From contig MVAQ01000339.1 of NCBI GenBank assembly GCA_014825775.1, positions 1 through 15,551 of the forward strand: a stretch of 15,551 nt of DNA, written 5' to 3'. The notes under the pieces are model-generated. The model searched no databases, was not told the DNA's origin, and worked only from the letters and a program-made list of their open reading frames with translations. Each line of letters begins with the position of its first letter. The first letter of the stretch is position 1. Both the position numbers and the translations under genes were made by a program. Positions 9,332 to 15,551 of the stretch are shown one piece after another. Source of the DNA: Krasilnikovozyma curviuscula (taxonomy: Eukaryota; Basidiomycota; Tremellomycetes; Cystofilobasidiales; Mrakiaceae).

Positions 9332-11292
9332 ATGACAGCAAAGAAGGTTCATCTGCTGGTGCTGCTTCATGGCCTGTGGGGGACATCGTGAGTATTACTC
9401 TTGTTGCAATGCTTTAGCTCCACCAATGTTACCCTTGTTTTTATCCTTTTCCTCAGAGAACATCTGTATGAGCTCAAGAAAGAAGTAGAAGCTTCCTTTG
9501 AGACGAGGAAAGATCCAATTGGGAACCAACTTGTCGTTTATTTAGCTAAAGGAAATGAAAATGATCGAACGTAGGTCTACTCACCAGCTGCGAAAACAAA
9601 ACTTCGTGCACCAACCACCCAGCGTCCTGACGGAGTCTTTTGTCTGACTAGGTACGATGGTATTGATATTGGAGCTGCTAGAGTTGTCGAAGAGGTTCGT
9701 GAAACTCCCGTCGATTCCAGAGGCTATCCGCCGGGCTGACTTTTGCCCATGGCCGTCCTCCCGACAGATCGACACGCAGATCGAATCGCTGGAAAAGGGC
9801 GGAGAAGCTTCTGTTATTTGTTTCTCTATCGCTGGATATTCTCTTGGGGGTTGTGAGTCTGCGGAAATTCTACCGGGTTGCCCGATGAGTGTTAACCTGG
9901 ATTTCGCATTTGGAATAGTGATGTCGAGAGCTGTGGTCGGCATTCTTTACAGTAGGAAGACGTTCTTTACCGAAAACCACTGTCGTCCTGTGAATTTTGG
10001 TAAGGACCCTAACCGATCTGATGCTTTGGTTGGGAAAGGAGCCTCTGACGATCTTAATGTCGACCAATCACAGCAACATTTGCAACACCGCATATTGGCA
10101 TACCTTTGGCTTCAAGCACATTTGGGCGTTTAGCTCACACAGTCGGTAGCAATCTACTTAGTCGAAGCGGAGAGCAGCTGTACGTGGCCGATAAAGATAA
10201 GTTGCTGGTTCGAATGGCAAACAAGAGTGAGTTGCAAAAGGATAGGTTGATGTCTTCCATTTTCCTTTATCAAGTGAGACTGATATCTTTGGTCTGGACT
10301 TTTTTTTTTTGTTAATTTGCACTCTTCAGATGACGTCTTTTACAAGGGGCTCAACCAATTCCCTGAGATCCACATCTACGCCAATGCTGTCAATGACACT
10401 ACAGTTCCTTACTTGACAGGTTCTTTCTCTCTCACCGACCCCTTCAAGGCTTGGGAAACCAATGGCTTGGAACTTAAGCTACACGACTCACTACGGCTGA
10501 TTGAAGAATACCACCTACCACCATCTCCCAGTGCCCGATTACCGGGTCCAACGTCGCCCTCGTCACTTTCAGAAAGAAAAGGAAGCTGGTGGAGAATGTC
10601 AAAGGGTAAGGAATCTGCCTCCGTAATGTATGCTGGTGCAGAGGATTCGAAGAGGGTGGAAAAGAAGAAAAAGAAAAAGAAGCAGATGCTGCCTCCCTTC
10701 TTGACCTTCAAGTTTCCTTTGAACATCGTTTTCTTCCTTGGTAAGTAAATGTTTTATAGAAAGTCTCCCTGATCGCTAATACGTTGTTTCTTCGTTCCCT
10801 AAATAGTTCTTCCTCTCTTCATCCCCGTGATGATTTCTTTGGTGTTACTCCGTTTTACGATCGATGGTCGAAAATCTCAGCGCCGAATCAACTCTCCTGA
10901 CCACGCCGGGATCAGAAACATGCTTGCTAGTCTAGAGGCCCAGCTGGAAGAAGGTGTTGCAGAGATGATTGGGGATGTCAGCGTGGGAGCTCATCCAACA
11001 GAAGAAGATGTTAATACCGGCATAGCAAGAGCTCTCACCGACGAGCAGGTTAAGATGGCAAATAATCTGAATGATATTCCTCAAGTCAAGAAGGTCAGCC
11101 TGTGATCATATTTCTTCCCGTACAATCGCTGAGATGACATCCGTGCCCTTCATCTTTCTTCAGCATCTGGCTTTCTATGATGAAGCCTGGAATTCTCACG
11201 CTATTATTATATGTAGGGATCCTAAGAAGTTTCCTCAGCATGAAGATGGGAGAGCCATTCTCAGGTATTGGGCAGACAACTTGGTCGTTTGA
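9332..11292 (+). CDS. LPL1: DUF676 serine lipase/phospholipase, LPL1-like, 452 aa, nine exons
   Basis: Exons are 9332-9387, 9457-9570, 9652-9694, 9768-9852, 9919-9999, 10074-10226, 10330-10740, 10807-11093 and 11164-11292; phases agree. Motifs: LLHGLWG near the N terminus, nucleophile elbow GYSLGG (Ser96) followed by LMSRAVVGILY, FATPHIGIP, NAVNDTTVPY (likely acid Asp200), and C-terminal NSHAIIICRDPK (likely His422) followed by RAILRYWAD. These are the DUF676 alpha/beta-hydrolase marks. Length and motif order resemble yeast Lpl1, a lipid-droplet phospholipase of 450 aa; Rog1 relatives are the alternative. A run of seven Lys at about 302-308 precedes a hydrophobic segment (FKFPLNIVFFLVLPLFIPV and VMISLVLLRF) split by an intron, probably the membrane or droplet anchor, inserted between the Asp and His parts of the fold. 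A 103 nt intron before exon 7 has a run of 11 T near its acceptor. Confidence 0.88.
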
Positions 11293-11646
11293 GGCCGAGG
11301 AAGTGCGCCTATCGTTTCCGATCATTTACGTACATACCATCTCAGTATATCAAGCTTCTGTTTAGTCTCATAGATCTGTTCATTCGCTTAGACCCGTTTC
11401 TTTGCATAGACCTGTTCCCGACTCGCATCAGTCGCTGTTCGCTTTCACTCTTATACCTTTCTATCACTATTTGCGTAGCAATTCATTTGTTCCTTTGTCT
11501 ATTGTCCAAACAAATCAGGTCAACAGAACATTTCGGTGACTCTCGAAAAAGAGATTGCTTTATCGCGTGCTGGCCTGAGAAGAACAAGGCGGAGCGACGT
11601 CATTTGTACCGCACCTCTTTACACCAGCGACTATACACAGTAGAAA
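11293..11646. other. intergenic region upstream of the qa-4-like gene
   Basis: The 354 bp contain the LPL1-like 3' flank and the promoter of the dehydratase gene. It is pyrimidine-rich on the plus strand. A degenerate array with an 18 bp period lies at 11353-11424. No clear TATA box was seen. The ATG at 11647 is preceded by GTAGAAA. Confidence 0.5.
11353..11424 (+). repeat. degenerate 18 bp periodic array, about four units
   Basis: Three consecutive units begin TAGATCTGTTC (11371), TAGACCCGTTTC (11389) and TAGACCTGTTCC (11407), exactly 18 bp apart. A weaker unit at 11353 keeps TCTGTT in register. The core hexamer YCYGTT thus falls at 11357, 11375, 11393 and 11411. A further GCTGTTC at 11434 is out of register. 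The array starts about 290 bp before the next ATG. It may be clustered factor sites or a decayed tandem repeat. Confidence 0.5.
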
Positions 11647-13008
11647 ATGTCTCCCAAGATTTCCATATGTAGCTGCAGCGTAGGCAGAGCATTTGTGGGG
11701 CATCAACTCCAAGACAAGCTTAAAGCTATTGCTGCAGCCGGCTTTGAGGGAATCGAGCTTTTTTACGAGGACCTGGAGTGGTTCGCTCACGAGAGAAGTC
11801 CTAGAAGAGAGCAGGAGTTTAGATCAACTTTCAGTTATGATCCTGTGAACGTTCCAAGTAACGAAGAGGTATGGTCTGGTCTCTCCCTCCACCATGACCT
11901 GAATGTTTGTGGGGAAATGTTGACCCCCGCTCTAGATGTTCGCAGCTGCTGGCCAAATTAAGGACATCTGCCTGGACCTCGGACTTACAGTTGTCACTGT
12001 TCAACCTTTTCAGTTCTGTAGGTGTTTCCATTCCTTCGTTGAAGAAACTTTCATACTAAGAACTGCCGCGACGACCCTCCACTCGCCTCTACGTAGTCGA
12101 GGGCCATTTGGATCTTGTGAAACAATCGAAGAAGTTCGTAGAGGCCGATCTTTATCTACAAGTTACCAAAATTGTAGGAGCTCAGATCTTGCAGGTCACA
12201 CCTCAGTACTTGAAGGAAGGAACAACAGGGGATCTCGAGGTTGTGGTGAGAGACCTGAGATCATTAGCACAAATGGCAGACGAACTGGGAATCAAGGTTG
12301 CCTATGAAGCGATTTGTTGGGCTGCCTATATTGACACTTGGGAGAAGGTTTACGAGGTGGTGAAGTTGGTAGACATGGACAACTTCGGAAGTGAGCGTGC
12401 TGACTTGTTTTTCCTCCTCTCCTTCACGAAACTGACCATCTCAAGATATGCAGTGCTCATTGATACATATCACGTGAGGTTTCTTCTTTGGAAGTATCCA
12501 TCTTGCTCTGACTCCAATCTCCACAGCTCTTTGGAACAGAATTTATAGAGCCAACCTTCGAGAATGGAATGTTACCCAGCGGTCAACAAAACCTTACAAA
12601 ATCTCTCGCAAAGCTCTCATCAACGGTTCCTGTGGATAAAATCTTTTATGTCCAACTCTCTGACGTCCTCAATCCAGGGAAGGAACCTTTAGGTCCAACT
12701 CATCAGTTCTGGGACTCATCATTGTGCGGTCCCCTTCACATGTGGTCAAGGAATGGCCGTGTTTTGTAAGTAGGAAATGAAACGCAGAGATGAGATTCAA
12801 CTGACGAAAAATCATCTCAAGCCCGGGCGATGGCTATGCACCTGTCGCGGAGTGCGTTCAGACACTTGTAGGGAAAATGGGCTTCAACGGATGGATTTCA
12901 ATTGAGACATTCTTTGAAGAGTTGAGGGACTCTCATCCAAGTGTTCCGACAGATCAGTCAGTAAAAGCCATGAAGAGCTGGAAGGTTTTGCAGGAGTCTT
13001 TAAAATGA
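11647..13008 (+). CDS. qa-4: 3-dehydroshikimate dehydratase (qa-4/qutC type), 347 aa, six exons
   Basis: Exons are 11647-11868, 11936-12017, 12097-12390, 12454-12473, 12527-12765 and 12822-13008. The enzyme (EC 4.2.1.118) dehydrates 3-dehydroshikimate to protocatechuate in quinate/shikimate breakdown, in the cytosol. It is a sugar-isomerase-like TIM barrel: the start ICSCSVGRAFVGHQL, GFEGIELFYEDLE, LTVVTVQPFQFFEGH, YEAICWAAYIDTWE, LIDTYH, FYVQLSD, MWSRNGRVFPGDGYAPV and GWISIETFFEE follow the fungal family in order. Likely metal ligands are Glu172, Asp203, Gln249 or nearby, and Glu314. Exon 4 is only 20 nt and carries Asp203. Intron 2 must use the distant acceptor CTACGTAG; the nearer ACTAAG would give an immediate stop. 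No other quinate-pathway genes are in the window, so it is not in a visible cluster. The downstream POT1-like gene converges, with 138 bp between stops. Confidence 0.87.
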
Positions 13009-13146
13009 AAAGCAGGTAGCGGTGTCCTTGAAGAATAGAAATACAAGTAGGTATAAATGAGAAATGTACAATTAGTCATAAATTCGTAAACGATCTAAAG
13101 GAATGTCTCTGTTCGTTAAATTTGTAAGGAAAAGCAAGGCGCCGTC

Positions 13147-15537
13147 TCAGATTGCCAATATGCTCGTCTCGAATAGGTAAAATCTTCTCTCTTTCCTCTT
13201 CGATCCATCATCAACATCAGTGTATTTGACACAGAAATCGAAAGGTGGCCCATGTTCAGTTGGCGTAGGAGCATCATCTGGTTGAGTGGAGGATCCGGGA
13301 ACAGGTAAGGACGGGATAATGCGCGAAAGAAGGCTGTAGGCTTTTTGGTAAGTGTCGTTACTAGCCTGAGAGTCTTGAGAAACCTCGATTGGACAAACAA
13401 ATTTAGCCTGTAAATACAACACCAATGCAAGTCCTCTTCAGCGCGTTGTTGTAAGTGAGTCAAAAGGTTAAAACAGACTCACCGCATCTGGTCCACAGAC
13501 AGAAATAGGCATATCAGCACCAGAGTCGTCTCGCAGAAGCAAGTGGAACTTGTATCGGTATTCAGTTTCATGATCAACATCCTCTCTGCAACAAGAGTCG
13601 CCAGCTTTGAGACTTCCAAGAGGAGAACAGTTAGCAACAGCAACATCTTGTAAAAAAAAACCTTCACCTAACGGTGTAAAACCCACTCTTCTTGGCAAAT
13701 AGTACAGAATGAGACAATAAAGTCCTCGATGTTTTTTGGGCTGTAAAAAAAGAATTTGAGATGACTCTTTGATCACAAAGCGCGTTGAACGCGAAGAGTA
13801 CTCACAAATAATCCACGACTCTGGCACATGAACGTGCAATACTGCCATCATTGAGACTCCGATTGATGATTTGCTTGATTGATAAGGTGAACGGCTTGTT
13901 GGCTTGCCAGAAATACGCTATAGCTGAGAGGAAACAGAAACATGAGCCCCTCATCGCTTCGTTGAGCAGACAAATAGACCTACTGGGAGAATTTTCAATC
14001 AACATGGCTTCTAATGGCAGTTCAGGAACTTTTGGAACTTCTTGAAGCGTCAATGATTTGATCTTGTTGTCCCGGACAACTGCTGATTCGGGTTGAGCAG
14101 AGTCGACTTCTGGTGCCTCATCAACAGTGAGCTCTTCGTCCTCTGTAAATTCTTCGAAATACACCTTTCGACGACTGGTTATTGGACAACACTTTGTCAG
14201 CTGGCATGCTATAGAGTGAGTGCAATTGGCATCTACACACCTTAGTAATACCTTGACTTCTGGCGAATCAGTTTCCAACACTTTCAAGTTGAAGCGAGCA
14301 TTCGAAGCACTTCTCCCACCGTTGCTCCCACATGCCAGCTCAAACCCTTCAGTTGAGCCATCTCTGAACATTTCCTTTAATCTGAGATTGTTTACGCTGA
14401 TGAAGTCCCCCGGTTGGAGGCTGGAAAGAAAGTGTGAGTTCTGTTGCTCGTCCCACAATTTCAGCTCCACGCAGTGCTGAGAAAAATAATCCAGTGGTAC
14501 CTCTGATTTCGTTTGAGGGAGCATCAAGAACCTGGAATTTCTGGTCCAGTCGGTAAGAAGAATTCGGAACTGCTCTTCGTCTACAGAAAGAACCTGTCAA
14601 AAACAAAAAAGTGGTAAGCAACCTGTTTGCCAGAACATACAGAAATGTTATTTGATTCACTTGTGCAGCCTCCAAGTGGAAGAAATGTAACGGGCGAATT
14701 TTGTCAAGCGTCAAGATAGGTTTTTTGTTGATCCATCTCGAAGAATCAGCGGTAAGTTCGGATGAGACATGTGCGGAGTCGTCAACATTGTTTTGAACCG
14801 ATAGGATGCCGCCAGAAGGTGTATTTTGTAATGTAGACACAGATATTGAACGAGGTTTGGCATACTGAACGTTCTTGTCCAGTTGGGTGCTAGTATTAGG
14901 ATCTTCTTCAATCGCTCGTAGCAGTTCAGCTCGGCGTCTACAGATCCCGTATACAAGGACATCAGTAAGGACAAAAACAGTTTCAACACGGTTTGGTACG
15001 CACTCTATCATCTCTTTAGCATCTTGATCGTCGTTATCCAACTTCTTGAGGTCATCGAAGTCACTGTTCAGTTCTTGCAAGCCAGACTTCCAATTCGCCT
15101 TCATTCGACAGTTTTTCAGTTGAAGAAAATCGCCAGCTTTGAGCTCATTGAGGAATGCTGGATATTCATCTGAGTATTTGCCATTCCAAACTTTGAGACC
15201 GATTGTATGATTGCCAAAACCTGACGTCGGTGTGTCACTGGTAGGAGGTGAAAAAGATTCAAAGTTATCGTTACGAGACCAGTCGGTGACGGTAATCAGG
15301 TCAGAACCGGCATCAACTTCGACAACCTGAAAAACGAAGTCGATAAGAAAGATCAGGCTCAGAATAAGAATTGATAGGAGTGTAGATGTGACAGTAACAT
15401 ACCTGCACGCAATCCACAAAATAGAAGAGACGCTCTGATGGAGTGGTACTAAGAGTTAGAACTTGTTTATCATTCGCCATCCTTGGGTTTTCACCACCCC
15501 CCAACACAGAAACAGGAGCAGCAATGATGTCCTCCAT
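13147..15537 (-). CDS. POT1: POT1-like telomere single-strand-binding protein, up to 679 aa
   Basis: Exons are 15537-15403, 15326-14661, 14593-13806, 13740-13673, 13604-13483 and 13407-13147. There are two similar OB folds: one with VTDWSRN (residues 58-64), LKVWNG and AGDFLQLKNCRMK, and one with LLTDWTRN (279-286), LKLWDE and PGDFISVNNLRLK. The C-terminal OB fold has ARVVDYFPKN, CTIC (542-545) and CC (557-558) as a probable zinc ribbon, YRYKFHLLLRDDSG, and ends RRFYLFETSILAI, closely like the end of vertebrate POT1. POT1 binds the telomeric 3' overhang and protects ends. Two in-frame stretches, 14240-14175 (66 nt) and 13983-13924 (60 nt), look like introns; removing both gives 637 aa. The frame is open upstream of the ATG at 15537 to the window end, so an earlier start is possible; Met20 (15480) is another choice. 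Confidence 0.82.
13924..13983 (-). other. candidate in-frame intron in the POT1-like gene (second)
   Basis: The donor CCCA|GTAGGT, the same donor sequence used in the LPL1-like and qa-4-like genes, and the acceptor TTTCCTCTCAG bound 60 nt that keep frame. Read as coding it gives an odd stretch with CLLNEAMRGSCFCFLS between acidic and conserved segments. Spliced, SPT joins directly to IAYFWQANKPFTLSIKQI. Confidence 0.5.
14175..14240 (-). other. candidate in-frame intron in the POT1-like gene (first)
   Basis: The donor AAG|GTGTGT, a CTGAC about 26 nt before the end and the acceptor ATAACCAG bound exactly 66 nt with no stop. Read as coding it gives an unusual cysteine-rich stretch (RCVDANCTHSIACQLTKCC). 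The expected zinc-ribbon cysteines are elsewhere, at 542-558. Spliced, the region joins LLS to RRKVYFEEF. Confidence 0.45.
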
Positions 15538-15551
15538 GTCATCCCCAATCT

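Noticed and set aside
10409..10726. 105-codon minus-strand frame with a poly-Phe run
   Set aside because: The Phe run is the complement of the Lys codons of the LPL1-like gene, so it is a shadow frame.
13647..13672. short 26 nt splice (GTTAGG to ACAAG) in the POT1-like gene
   Set aside because: Too short for splicing; the acceptor TCTCAAAG at 13605 with branch TTGCTAAC gives the right frame and a usual length.
14938..15002. possible intron in POT1 exon 2 from a GTACCA donor to CTGTAG
   Set aside because: Removal shifts the frame and gives a stop codon at once; reading through keeps the frame.
1..15551. transposons, CRISPR arrays, tRNA, rRNA, telomeric repeats
   Set aside because: No terminal repeats with a transposase, no spaced identical repeats, no cloverleaf and no TTAGGG-type tracts were seen on either strand.

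Overview
This window is nuclear DNA from a fungus, most likely a basidiomycete; a tremellomycete-like yeast is my guess. The signs are protein genes split by many 50-85 nt introns with GT-AG ends and CTRAY-type branch sites, short intergenic gaps, genes on both strands with no operons, micro-exons of 20-36 nt, moderate GC content, and fungal secreted and housekeeping families. I saw no rRNA, tRNA, CRISPR array, transposon or bacterial signal. All gene models were spliced by hand; reading frame and intron phase were checked across every junction.

Layout. (1) 13-1311, minus: a secreted class 3 lipase with six exons and a Kex2 site. Its expected catalytic His is replaced by Gln. (2) 1312-2430: a 1.1 kb gap with a strong TATA box for the lipase and a 16 bp perfect palindrome. 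(3) 2431-5065, minus: an 11-exon GTPBP1/GTPBP2-family translational GTPase. (4) 5066-5911: a divergent intergenic region. It carries an exact 81 bp copy of the lipase 3' end and a doubtful 73-codon spliced minus-strand frame. (5) 5912-6692, plus: a short THOC5-like THO-complex subunit. (6) 6853-9014, plus: a TPR, F-box and leucine-rich-repeat protein of the DIA2/Pof3 type. (7) 9332-11292, plus: a DUF676 lipase resembling yeast LPL1, with a membrane segment. (8) 11647-13008, plus: a 3-dehydroshikimate dehydratase of the qa-4 type, preceded by a degenerate 18 bp periodic array. (9) 13147-15537, minus: a POT1-like telomere-end-binding protein with two similar N-terminal OB folds and a C-terminal zinc-ribbon OB fold.

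The genes do not form one pathway. Two have genome-maintenance roles (DIA2-like replication/ubiquitin ligase and POT1-like telomere cap), two act in RNA or translation (THOC5-like and GTPBP1-like), two are lipases of different families, and one degrades quinate/shikimate. No dedicated novel system such as a defence island or biosynthetic cluster was found. The items most worth following up are the lipase with a lost catalytic His, the exact 81 bp duplication reaching the window edge, the OB-fold duplication with a shared intron position in the POT1-like gene, and several unusual splicing situations.
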